A stretch of 64,000 bases of DNA, from assembly GCA_035533595.1 (NCBI GenBank), contig DATLTN010000021.1:1-64000 (forward strand), in the 5' to 3' direction. Below the pieces are notes generated by a model, which ran no database searches, was not told where the DNA came from, and was given only the letters and a program-made list of their open reading frames with translations. Position 1 is the stretch's first letter. Each line of letters starts with the position of its first letter. Position numbers and translations under genes: made by a program. The stretch is from Acidimicrobiales bacterium (lineage in GTDB: Bacteria > Actinomycetota > Acidimicrobiia > Acidimicrobiales > Bog-793). Shown piece after piece: positions 7,954-16,237 of this stretch.

Positions 7954-10131
7954 CTACTCGGTGCGCGCCGCGCGCGACCCCCCCTCGTGCCGCCCCTCGA
8001 GCCAACGCCGAGGCGCGGGGGCCTCGTGGGCCGGCTGCGGTGCCGCCGCGACGAGCGCCTCGAGGCTGTTCGTGGCGTCGACGACCTCGTCGAACTGCAG
8101 TGCGAGTACATCAGACATCCCCTGGGCTCCGAGTTCGGTCCGTAGCCGTCCGTAACGGGCGCGGAGATCCCCGCCGGCGGGAGGCGGCGCGCGCTCCGCG
8201 AGGGCTTCGCCGCTCGACTCGAGCGAGCGGCCGACGGCCTCGGCGAAATCCGCGAGCTCGTGGCTCTGCTCGACGCGCAGCCCCTCCTGCGCTGCGATGC
8301 GCAGCGAGTGGGTGACCTCGATGAGACGGCGGGTGATGGCGAGCGTCCCGGCGCCCGTGCGGGCGTCGATGCGTTGCGGCCGCGGCTCGCTGAGCGATCG
8401 CCTGACCGCCGCCTCGGCACCGGAGAAGGCGAGGCGGGTCGCTCGCGCCGCGACGGCGAGCGACTTCCCGTTCACCTCCTCGAGCTCCAGCGCGCCGAGG
8501 ACCGACCCCAGGTAGTGCGCCTCGGCGTCGATGAGGCTGGCGAGGGCCCGCTGCGCGTCGAGGCGGCTCCACGTCGGCCAGAGGAGGTAGACGCCGAGCG
8601 CGAGGGCCCCGCCGGTGAGGGTGTCGACCAGGCGGTCGAGTGCCGTCGCGAGCGTGTCGGCCTGGGTCGTCGAGAGGAGGATCAGCACGAGCGCCGTCAT
8701 GAACGCCATCGCTGCGGCGAAGCTCGCGGACCACACGGAGTAGGCCGCCCAGCCGGTGAACGCGACGAGGGCCACGACGGCGGCGGCGCCGGGGCGGAGC
8801 CCGCCGACGATGAGCGCTGCTGCCGTCCCGCCGAGGACCGTGCCGAGCATGCGGCCGAGCCCACTCCGGAACAGGCTGCTGTAGTCCGGCTTCAGCACGA
8901 CGGCGACGGCGAAGGCGACCCAGTAGCTGCGGGGGAAGCCGAGGGCCCTTCCGACGAGCTCACCGGTGGGGACCGCGACGGCGAGGCGGACCGCGTGTCG
9001 GAGCGCCGCCGGGCCGACGTGGAGCGCACGCCCGAGCAGCTCGCGGGGCTGCGGCCGGGCCGTGCTGGCGCCCCTTCGGTGCTGCGGCCAGTCGAGCTTC
9101 CGGCCCACCACCACCTGCCGATGGGCGTCGTCGGCGAGCTTGCGCGCCGCGCGCAGCTGCCCCCCGAGCGCCCCGAAGTGGGTGGACCACTGGCCGAAGA
9201 GGGGCTCGGGCGAGACCGGTGTGTGTGGGCCGAGGCGCCCACTGTCCGTGGCCGACGCCCCGGCCCCTGTTTGCAGACGCCGGTGAGCGAGCGCGTCCGC
9301 GATCTCCTCGAGCGCCGCGGAGGCGGCGCGCAGTGGGGCGTCGAGTGCCTCCTCCGGCCGGGTGCCTGCCAGCCGGCGGCGGAGGCCGCGCAGCGCTCCG
9401 AGCTCGACGCGCATCCTCCATCCTTCGGCGACGAGGGCGCGCAGCACCCGGAGGTCGGTCCGGCCGAACAGCCCCGCCACTGACAGGGCCGCCTCCGCCC
9501 CGTCGAGGGCGTTGCCGACCGGTGTCGGCGTGTCCGAGCCGAGGTCGAGGGCGAGGGCGGCGAGCGACCGGTAGGCGGCCGCCACCGCGCGCCGCTGCGC
9601 CCGCAGCGTCGGGGGGAGCCGGAGCACGACGAGCACGAGCGCCTCGACGCTCGCGCCGAGGGTGACGAGCCCTCCGAGCCCGAGTGCCGGCCCGGCCGAG
9701 TCCACGAACCGCCCGAACACGACGAAGGCGATCACGGACTGCACCCCGGCCGTCGAAGGGCCGAGCCCGCCGGCGACGAGCAGCCCTGCGAGGAAGGACC
9801 ACAGGGCGAGGAGGAGGAGATGGAGGGTCTCCTTCGAGGCGCTCGCCGAGCCGACGAAGGTGGCGAGACCGAGGCCGAAGGCGTCGACGAACAGCAGGCC
9901 CGCCCGCACGCGGGTCGCGCCGACGAGGGAGGCGGTGGCGACGAAGTTCGCGCCGACCCCGAGCGTCAGCGCGAGCCGCGGTTGACCGAGCCCCATCCCG
10001 ATCGCGACCATCACCACGACGGGGAGGGCACGGAGCAGTCCCGCCCACGGTGCGATCGCCGAGAGGTCGGGCCGCAGCGCGTCCCGCAGCGACGCTCCGG
10101 CGCCGGCCACTCGAGGCGGCGTCGCCGTCAT
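7954..10131 (-). CDS. FUSC-family inner membrane protein
   Basis: A 725-residue membrane protein built as two repeats of a hydrophobic block followed by a long soluble helical region. The first block (about 20-165) has roughly six segments, for example LALTLGVGANFVATASLVGA. The second (about 385-510) begins with FPRSYWVAFAVAVVLKPDY, the characteristic FUSC motif (WV..t.a.vlkPd.g), and follows with RMLGTVLGGTAAALIVG. This duplicated layout matches the fusaric-acid-resistance/YccS group, proposed to act in efflux of aromatic acids or in envelope function. Start is ATG 10131. It is divergent from the glucan synthase. No partner membrane-fusion protein is visible nearby, so transport is not established. 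Confidence 0.85.
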   Translation of the reverse strand: MTATPPRVAGAGASLRDALRPDLSAIAPWAGLLRALPVVVMVAIGMGLGQPRLALTLGVGANFVATASLVGATRVRAGLLFVDAFGLGLATFVGSASASKETLHLLLLALWSFLAGLLVAGGLGPSTAGVQSVIAFVVFGRFVDSAGPALGLGGLVTLGASVEALVLVVLRLPPTLRAQRRAVAAAYRSLAALALDLGSDTPTPVGNALDGAEAALSVAGLFGRTDLRVLRALVAEGWRMRVELGALRGLRRRLAGTRPEEALDAPLRAASAALEEIADALAHRRLQTGAGASATDSGRLGPHTPVSPEPLFGQWSTHFGALGGQLRAARKLADDAHRQVVVGRKLDWPQHRRGASTARPQPRELLGRALHVGPAALRHAVRLAVAVPTGELVGRALGFPRSYWVAFAVAVVLKPDYSSLFRSGLGRMLGTVLGGTAAALIVGGLRPGAAAVVALVAFTGWAAYSVWSASFAAAMAFMTALVLILLSTTQADTLATALDRLVDTLTGGALALGVYLLWPTWSRLDAQRALASLIDAEAHYLGSVLGALELEEVNGKSLAVAARATRLAFSGAEAAVRRSLSEPRPQRIDARTGAGTLAITRRLIEVTHSLRIAAQEGLRVEQSHELADFAEAVGRSLESSGEALAERAPPPAGGDLRARYGRLRTELGAQGMSDVLALQFDEVVDATNSLEALVAAAPQPAHEAPAPRRWLEGRHEGGSRAARTE

Positions 10132-10281
10132 CGGCCCCGGCGGGCTCGCGTCATCGGGGACGACGCTAACGCTGCCGCGCCACGCAGCGCCGGGCCCATG
10201 CGGACCGCGTCGGCTCCTCCTCCGCCGTCCGCGCGGTTGGCGCGGGCGCTTGGGGGTACAGCGAAGTCGGAGGAATCCCTC

Positions 10282-12630
10282 ATGCTCTCTGCGCTGCTGC
10301 TCGGCGGACTCTTTTCCGCGCCGATCTCCACCCTCGCGCTCTTCCTCATCCGGGGGCAATCGAGCCGCGGCGACGGAGCGATGGTGCGGCTCGGCCGCTT
10401 CCTCACGACCACGCTCGCCACGTTGGTGCTCGCCGCTGTGACCGCGCTGATCCTCTTCGCGATCGGGGTGACCCGCACGAACCTCGAGGCGGCGGCGGTC
10501 GGGCTCGTCATCGTGAGCCTCGCGTGGATGCCGGTCACGAGGAACTGGAACGCCCTCGCGCATCTCTGCTGGGCCGCCACGACCTACCTCTTCCTCGCCT
10601 ACCTCGTCTTCATGCTGTGGTGGACCTTCGTCAGCCATCTGGGTGCCGGCGGGACGATCGGCGGGATGATCCTCTTGCTCCTCGAGCTGTTCGCGGCGCT
10701 CCTCGGGTGTGCCTACCTCTGGGAGCTGTGCGACACCCTCGGCAGGGCGAGGTGGGTCCGTCGCATCGGGGAGCGGGAGCTTGACGAGGTCGACTCCGAG
10801 CGTCGCCCCTTCGTCTGCATGCAGGTCCCTTGCTACAACGAGCCGCCCGACATGGTCATCGCCACGCTCGTGTCGTTGCAGGCGATGGACTACCCGAACT
10901 TCGAGACGGTCGTCCTCGACGACAACACCGACGACGAGGCGCTGTGGCGCCCCGTCGAGGCCTGGTGCGACGAGCACGGGGTGAAATTCGCCCATCTCTC
11001 GGACTGGCCGGGGTACAAGTCGGGGGCGCTCAACTACGCACTGCGGGAGATGATCGACGAGCGCGCCGAGGTTATCGGCGTCGTCGACTCCGACTACCAG
11101 ATCGACCCCTCCTTCCTCGCGCGTTGCGCGCCGCTGTTCGCCGACGACCATGTGGGCTTCATCCAGGCGCCGCAGGACTACCGGGACTGGGAGGGGGCCG
11201 CTTTCTACCGGCGCCTCTACTACTCCTACAAGTACTTCTTCGCCGTCTCCCAGCCCTCCCGCAACGAGCGCGACGCGGCGATTTTCGCGGGGACGATGGG
11301 ACTCATCCGGCGGAGTGCCCTCGAGCAGGCGGGGGGCTGGGACGAGTGGTGCATCACCGAGGACGCGGAGCTCTCGCTGCGGTTGCTGCGCGACGGCTGG
11401 ACCGGCCTGCACGTCGACCCCTCCTTCGGCAGGGGCATCATGCCGCTCACCTTCGAGGCGCTGAAGGGCCAGCGCTTCCGCTGGTGCTTCGGCGGTATCC
11501 AGATCCTGCGCCGCCACTGGCGGTGGATGCTTCCCGGCCGCCGTACTGAGGAGAACCGGCTGAACGCGGGCCAGCGGTGGGCCTACTTCTCCGGGGCCAT
11601 CCAGTGGTACGGCGATCTGCTCGCCATCATCTTCTACGCCTTCCTACTCGTCGGGGCGGCGAACATCGCATTCAGCGGCGGCCTGCTGTTTCGTAAGCTC
11701 ACCGGCTTTCTCCTCGCAGCGATCCCCGTCCTCGTCCTCCTCGGCCTCCTGCGGGCCGTCGCCCTGTTGCGGCGGGGGACGGGGGCGACCTGGCGGGACG
11801 CGATCGGTGCCTTCCTCATCTGGCAGTCGACGAGCCTCACCGTCGCCCGCGCCTCGGTGCAGGCGCTGTTCGCCAAGGAGGCCGCCTTCCTGCGCACCCC
11901 GAAGACGGCGGAGGAGGGTCACCTGCGCGACGCGATTCGCGGCAACTGGGTCGAGTGCCTCCTCGGGGTGCTCGGTGTGGCGGCGATCGCTGGCGCGCTG
12001 GCGCGGAGCTCGGGATACGGAGGCATGCTCATCGCCGCCCTCCTCCTGTGGCCCACACTGAGTTTCTTCGGCGCGCCGATCAATAGCCTCAGCGCGCAGC
12101 GTGCAGCCCTCCCGCCGGAGCTCGCAGAGCGCCGCCGCACCGAGCACCGCCGCGCCGGCGCCCGGCGGGTCACCTATGCGGTCGGCAGCCTCGGCCTCGC
12201 GGGGCTCGCCTCCGCCGCCGCCTTCGCAGTGCTCGCCCCCGGCCCCGCGAACATCGTTCCGCCACAGCTCGTCGGCCCGGCGAGCGGCCACCCCGCGCAC
12301 TATGGCCCGGCGAGGGCGAGCGCCGCGAAGAGCCCGGCGACCCAGCACCACGGGGCGGTCACGACGACCCTCCCGAGCGGCGCATCCGGCAGGAGCACCA
12401 CCACCACGCTCGCCGGCAACAGCGGGGCACTCGGCAACAGCGGCGCGACCGGGCTCTCGTCGACCACGACGACCGCGCCCACCTCGACGACGACCGCGCC
12501 GACGACGACTAGCGCGCTGGCTTCGACCACCACCACCACGAGGGCCACGACGACGACCATTGCGAGGGCGACGACGACCACGACCCCGACCACGACGACC
12601 ACGACGACCACGACCACGACGATCCCGTGA
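10282..12630 (+). CDS. Cellulose-synthase-like processive glycosyltransferase (GT2)
   Basis: A 782-residue membrane glycosyltransferase. Start ATG 10282 follows GGAGG by a normal spacing. Four N-terminal membrane segments (about 1-150) lead into a cytosolic GT-A domain. Catalytic motifs are in order: VLDDNTDD (about 212), the DxD of VVDSDYQ (about 268), TEDAE (about 359) and QRFRW (about 397, the QxxRW of processive synthases). Four or more membrane segments follow (about 430-620), then a last helix. There is no PilZ domain, so c-di-GMP control as in BcsA is not expected. The C-terminus is a Thr/Ser-rich tail of about 80 residues ending in an almost pure Thr run. The next gene, a GH8 hydrolase, starts one base after the stop. 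A beta-glucan product is inferred from this pairing. Confidence 0.88.
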   Translation: MLSALLLGGLFSAPISTLALFLIRGQSSRGDGAMVRLGRFLTTTLATLVLAAVTALILFAIGVTRTNLEAAAVGLVIVSLAWMPVTRNWNALAHLCWAATTYLFLAYLVFMLWWTFVSHLGAGGTIGGMILLLLELFAALLGCAYLWELCDTLGRARWVRRIGERELDEVDSERRPFVCMQVPCYNEPPDMVIATLVSLQAMDYPNFETVVLDDNTDDEALWRPVEAWCDEHGVKFAHLSDWPGYKSGALNYALREMIDERAEVIGVVDSDYQIDPSFLARCAPLFADDHVGFIQAPQDYRDWEGAAFYRRLYYSYKYFFAVSQPSRNERDAAIFAGTMGLIRRSALEQAGGWDEWCITEDAELSLRLLRDGWTGLHVDPSFGRGIMPLTFEALKGQRFRWCFGGIQILRRHWRWMLPGRRTEENRLNAGQRWAYFSGAIQWYGDLLAIIFYAFLLVGAANIAFSGGLLFRKLTGFLLAAIPVLVLLGLLRAVALLRRGTGATWRDAIGAFLIWQSTSLTVARASVQALFAKEAAFLRTPKTAEEGHLRDAIRGNWVECLLGVLGVAAIAGALARSSGYGGMLIAALLLWPTLSFFGAPINSLSAQRAALPPELAERRRTEHRRAGARRVTYAVGSLGLAGLASAAAFAVLAPGPANIVPPQLVGPASGHPAHYGPARASAAKSPATQHHGAVTTTLPSGASGRSTTTTLAGNSGALGNSGATGLSSTTTTAPTSTTTAPTTTSALASTTTTTRATTTTIARATTTTTPTTTTTTTTTTTIP
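12460..12627 (+). repeat. ACG/ACC triplet repeat encoding a poly-Thr tail
   Basis: Degenerate run of Thr codons, almost all ACG or ACC with occasional Ala, Ser and Pro codons. It encodes the extracytoplasmic end of the GT2 synthase. Triplet slippage here changes tail length without breaking the frame. Confidence 0.8.
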
Positions 12631-12631
12631 G

Positions 12632-13765
12632 ATGCGACGCGCCGCGGCCCTCGGCCTGCTCGCGATGAGCACCGTGCTCGCGGCGTGCGGTGCCGACGCC
12701 GCGCCTTCCTCGCCGACCACGAGCCGGCCACCCGCCGCGGTGGTGCCGGGGCGCAAGGGGCCGAGCGCGGCCACGCGCTTCCTCTCCCGCTACGTCACCG
12801 CCGACGGCCGCGTGCTGCGGCGCGACCAGGGCAGTGACATCGTGAGCGAGGGGCAGGCCTACGGGATGCTCATCGCCGAGGTGGCCGGCGCCCCAGCCGT
12901 CGCGCGCACAATCTGGACCTGGACCCGCCAGCACCTCGCCCGCGCCGACGGCCTCTTCGCCTGGCACGCGAGCGGCGACGGCCAGATCGAGGACAGCCAG
13001 TCAGCGACCGACGGCGACGTGCTCATCGCCTACGCGCTGCTCTCCTACCGCGGCGCTGGCGCGGGCGAGCTCCACGGGGCTGGGAGGCGCGTCGCCGCCG
13101 CGGTGCTCGCGCACGAGAGCGCGACGCTCGCCGGGGGCGCCCCCCTCCCCGTCGCCGGCCCGTGGGCACTCACCGCCCAGCCACTGGTGGTCGACCCTTC
13201 CTACCTCGCGCCCGGCGTCTTCTCCGCCCTCGCCACCGCGACGGGCGACGCCCGCTGGGGCGCGGCGGCGGGCGCCTCGATCTCCCTCGTCGGCGCCCTC
13301 ACCCACGGCGGCCGGCGCCTCCCTCCGGACTGGGCCGCGCTCTCGGGCGGCGCGCTCACCGCGACCGCCGCCCCCGGCGGCGGCGCGGGCGTCCAGTACG
13401 GCCTCGACGCGCAGCGCATCCCGATCTGGTTCGCCGCCTCCTGCGACCCGACGGCCCGCGCCCTCGCCGCGGCGTGGTGGAAGCTTCTGCAGAAGGGGGA
13501 CCGGGCCGGGGCGCTCGCGCTCTCGCTCACCGGGGCCACCCTGAACGGGGCCAGCAATCCACTCCCGCTCCTCGCCGCCGCCGCGGCTGCCTCGGCCGCC
13601 GGCGACAGCGCCGCGGCCGCCTCGGCCGCCGGCGACAGCGCCGCGGCCTCGGCGCTCTCGGCCCGCGCCCTCGCGCAGTCGCAGCGGACCCCCACCTACT
13701 ACGGCGACGCCTGGGTCGTCCTCGCCGGGGCCCTCGCCTCGGGCGGGCTCGCCGCCTGCCGCTAG
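12632..13765 (+). CDS. GH8-family glucanase lipoprotein (BcsZ-like)
   Basis: A 377-residue exported hydrolase. The signal peptide ends in the lipobox LAAC, with Cys19 as the lipid anchor. Residues 72-79 are SEGQAYGM, the GH8 signature whose Glu is the general acid. About residue 126 is SATDGDVLIAYAL, matching the conserved GH8 Asp region; YYGDAWVVL near the end also fits. GH8 enzymes cut beta-1,4-glucans, and BcsZ is needed for proper cellulose export. It starts one base after the synthase stop, so coupled translation is likely. Residues about 320-339 hold a perfect duplication of ten residues. Anchoring by lipid rather than free periplasmic location is unlike Gram-negative BcsZ. Confidence 0.85.
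   Translation: MRRAAALGLLAMSTVLAACGADAAPSSPTTSRPPAAVVPGRKGPSAATRFLSRYVTADGRVLRRDQGSDIVSEGQAYGMLIAEVAGAPAVARTIWTWTRQHLARADGLFAWHASGDGQIEDSQSATDGDVLIAYALLSYRGAGAGELHGAGRRVAAAVLAHESATLAGGAPLPVAGPWALTAQPLVVDPSYLAPGVFSALATATGDARWGAAAGASISLVGALTHGGRRLPPDWAALSGGALTATAAPGGGAGVQYGLDAQRIPIWFAASCDPTARALAAAWWKLLQKGDRAGALALSLTGATLNGASNPLPLLAAAAAASAAGDSAAAASAAGDSAAASALSARALAQSQRTPTYYGDAWVVLAGALASGGLAACR
13589..13648 (+). repeat. Perfect 30-bp tandem duplication in the GH8 gene
   Basis: Units 13589-13618 and 13619-13648 are identical and encode ASAAGDSAAA twice. It lengthens an Ala-rich loop or linker and keeps the frame. Confidence 0.9.
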
Positions 13766-13796
13766 CCCTTCAACCGCCTTCCCTAGGAGCCCAGTC

Positions 13797-15218
13797 ATGG
13801 ATGAGGTCGAGATCAGCCCCCGCCCCCCCGAGATGTTCGAGCGTCTCCTCGGGGAGGAGCGCGCCGCGGAGTTCCTCGCCGCGCTCGCCGGTGCCCGCAG
13901 CCGTCTCGAGGGGCACACCGTCTGGCACGTGAACTCGACGGCCGCCGGGGGCGGCGTCGCGGAGATGCTGCAGTCGATCCTCAGCTACCCCCGCGGCGCC
14001 GACATCGACGTCCGTTGGCTCGTCGCCGAGGGCAACGAGGAGTTCTTCGAGGTCACCAAGCGCATCCACAACCTGCTGCACGGCAGCGGGGGCGATGGCG
14101 GGAGCCTCGGCGAGGAGGAGCGGCGGGTCTACGAGTCGGCGCTGCAGCCCGAGATCGAGTCACTGCTCGGGCGGGTACGGCCGGGCGACGTCGCGGTCCT
14201 CCACGACCCCCAGACCCTCGGCCTCGCGGGGGCGCTCGCCGAGGCGGGGGTACGGGTGATCTGGGCCTGCCACGTCGGCGCCGACGAGCCGAGCGAGGAG
14301 ACACGCGCCGCCTGGAGCTTCCTCCGCCCCTACGTGGACCACACCGAGGCACAGGTCTTCTCGCGCGCCCAGTATCGCTGGGAGGGCCTCGACGAGCAGC
14401 GGGTCGCCGTCATCCCCCCCTGCATCGACGCCTTCGCGCCGAAGAACCAGGACCTCACCTCCGGGCAGGTGCGGGCGATCCTCGACGCCGCGGGGATCAT
14501 CCCCACGACGGCGGAGGAGGACCCCGTCTTCTCCCGCCAGGACGGCACTGCCGAGCGCGTCACGCGCCGGGCGAAGATGTTCGAGGAGGCCCCCGTGCCC
14601 GAGGACGCCCCCGTCGTCTGCCAGGTCTCCCGCTGGGACCCGCTGAAGGACCACCAGGGGATCATGGTGGCCTTCGCCGCGCACGTCCCCTCCGACCTCG
14701 ACGTGCACCTGATCCTCGCCGGCCCGGCGCCCGAGGCGGTCTCGGACGACCCCGAGGGCGAGCAGACGCTGCGCGAGCTGATCGCGGCCTGGGAGGGCCT
14801 CCCCGACGCGGCGCGGGCGAAGGTGCACCTGTGCTGTGTGCCGATGGCGGACCTCGAGGAGAACGCCGCGGTGATCAATGCGCTGCAGCGCCGCAGCGAC
14901 GTCGTCGTGCAGAAGAGCCTTGCCGAGGGCTTCGGCCTCACGGTCGCCGAGGCGATGTGGAAGGGCCGCCCTACCCTCGGCAGCCGCATTGGCGGGATCC
15001 AGGACCAGATCGATGAGGAGCGGTCCGGGCTGCTCGTCGACCCGAACGACGGCGAGGAGTTCGCGGCGTCGGTGGCCGGGTTGCTCCGCGACCCGGCGCA
15101 CGCCGCAGAGCTCGGAGGCGCCGCCCGCAAGCGGGTGCTCGAGGAGTACCTCCCCTCCACCTACCTCACTCGGCAGTTCGCGCTCATCGGGGAGGTGCTC
15201 GACCGCGATGCGGCCTGA
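13797..15218 (+). CDS. TreT-like trehalose synthase / GT4 glycosyltransferase
   Basis: A 473-residue GT-B enzyme. Near residues 44-57 it has HVNSTAAGGGVAEM, characteristic of trehalose glycosyltransferring synthase (TreT) and trehalose phosphorylase. The C-terminal donor half shows VCQVSRWDPLKDHQG and VVVQKSLAEGFGLTVAEAM, with the E-x7-E motif of GT4 (E in SLAEGFG, E in VAEAM). TreT makes trehalose reversibly from NDP-glucose and glucose. It lies 31 bases after the GH8 gene and could belong to the same transcript. That may link exopolysaccharide and trehalose through a shared NDP-glucose pool, which is inference. Length agrees with TreT (about 410-480). Confidence 0.78.
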   Translation: MDEVEISPRPPEMFERLLGEERAAEFLAALAGARSRLEGHTVWHVNSTAAGGGVAEMLQSILSYPRGADIDVRWLVAEGNEEFFEVTKRIHNLLHGSGGDGGSLGEEERRVYESALQPEIESLLGRVRPGDVAVLHDPQTLGLAGALAEAGVRVIWACHVGADEPSEETRAAWSFLRPYVDHTEAQVFSRAQYRWEGLDEQRVAVIPPCIDAFAPKNQDLTSGQVRAILDAAGIIPTTAEEDPVFSRQDGTAERVTRRAKMFEEAPVPEDAPVVCQVSRWDPLKDHQGIMVAFAAHVPSDLDVHLILAGPAPEAVSDDPEGEQTLRELIAAWEGLPDAARAKVHLCCVPMADLEENAAVINALQRRSDVVVQKSLAEGFGLTVAEAMWKGRPTLGSRIGGIQDQIDEERSGLLVDPNDGEEFAASVAGLLRDPAHAAELGGAARKRVLEEYLPSTYLTRQFALIGEVLDRDAA

Positions 15219-15232
15219 CCGCGGGTGCGGTC
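15217..15232 (+). terminator. Short hairpin after the TreT-like gene
   Basis: GACCGC (15217-15222) and GCGGTC (15227-15232) around GGGT, overlapping the stop codon. It lies before the convergent dedA-type gene. Modest stem and no U-tract. Confidence 0.4.
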
Positions 15233-15250
15233 GGGAGGTTCGCCCCGCTG

Positions 15251-15967
15251 TCAGCCCTCGGTCGTCGGCAGGCCTCCGCCCGCCACCGGCTCCGCGGGCA
15301 GCTGGCTGAGCGGGACCAAGCCCTCGCGTGGCGCGGCCTCCCCCTGCACCTGTCGCAGGCCCCGGTGCGCGTGGCGCACCTCGCGGAAGCGCTTCAGGAA
15401 CAGCGCGGCCCCGAGCACCACGACGAGGGCGGCGACGGCGTAGCCGACGGTGCTCACGCTGTGCAGCGAGTGGTTCCACTTCGCCCCGAGGCTGTCGCCG
15501 AGGAGGGCGAAGGCCGCGACCCACAGCGTCGCCGCGAGGCCGGTGAAGACCGCGAAGGGCAGCACCGCCATCTCGGCGATCCCCGCCGCGATCCCGACGA
15601 AGGAGCGGACGAGCGGGATGAAGCGGCCGAAGAAGACGACCGGCTGGCCGTGGCGCTGGAAGAGCCGCTCCGCGCGGTCGAGGTCGCGGGGGGTGATGAG
15701 CACGTACTTGCCGAGGTGCTCGACGAGCGGCCTCCCGCCGACGCGGCCGATGCCGTAGCCGAGGAAGGAGCCGGCGAGCTCCGCGATCGAGGCGACGACG
15801 ATCACGACGACGATGTTGAGGTGGTGCTCGCTGCCGCTCACCTTGCCGCTCGCGAGTGCTCCGGCGAAGGCGATGACGAGCTCGGAGCCGGTCGGGATGC
15901 CCATCGCCGCGAGCAGCACGGCGATGAACAGCGCCAGGTAGCCCCAGGTGAGGAGGAGGTGCGTCAT
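15251..15967 (-). CDS. DedA/VTT-family membrane protein
   Basis: A 238-residue membrane protein of the DedA family. The N-terminal re-entrant region reads MGIPTGSELVIAFAGALASG. The conserved amphipathic motif appears as FQRHGQPVVFFGRFIPLVRS, with the two family Arg residues, followed by GIAAGIAEM. Four to five membrane segments are visible and the last 45 residues are cytosolic. Some DedA proteins flip undecaprenyl phosphate or phosphatidylethanolamine across the membrane. ATG 15967 is the only sensible start. Confidence 0.9.
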   Translation of the reverse strand: MTHLLLTWGYLALFIAVLLAAMGIPTGSELVIAFAGALASGKVSGSEHHLNIVVVIVVASIAELAGSFLGYGIGRVGGRPLVEHLGKYVLITPRDLDRAERLFQRHGQPVVFFGRFIPLVRSFVGIAAGIAEMAVLPFAVFTGLAATLWVAAFALLGDSLGAKWNHSLHSVSTVGYAVAALVVVLGAALFLKRFREVRHAHRGLRQVQGEAAPREGLVPLSQLPAEPVAGGGLPTTEG

Positions 15968-16237
15968 CGGCCGGGTACCCCGTCGGCGGCAACCCCGCCG
16001 AGTGGAGCCGCCCCCGGGCCGCGCCCGGCGACGCGTGTGCCGCCCGCCGGGGTGCGGGGGTCGTTGCGGGGCGGCGAGTGCCCCTCGGCCGCCCCCGCCG
16101 CGGCGAGGCTCGGGTGGGCTGGCACCGACAGCTTCATCGACGGGTTTCCTCTCGTGGGAAGGGGCACTGCGACAGGGTACGGAACCGGAGATGAGATGAC
16201 CATGAACAGCAGATGAGGGTCTGCCGGCGGGCGCGGG
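15968..16237. other. Intergenic region, no gene recognised
   Basis: 270 bases upstream of the dedA-type gene and downstream of the kelch-like gene. It has a locally A-rich stretch near 16180-16215. I find no convincing gene, hairpin or operator. It probably holds the dedA promoter. Confidence 0.4.

Noticed and set aside
10132-11517. Upstream extension of the FUSC frame on the reverse strand
   Set aside because: The extension is composed of acidic/Arg low-complexity sequence opposite the glucan synthase. The family start is at 10131.
12460-12627. CRISPR-like repetition
   Set aside because: It is a triplet Thr-codon repeat in frame with the glycosyltransferase, without spacers of equal length. 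No CRISPR array or cas gene is present in the window.
15964-16203. 79-codon reverse frame ending in an ATGA overlap with the DedA gene
   Set aside because: Pro/Gly/Ala low-complexity, no conserved features, no good RBS. The overlap is likely chance.
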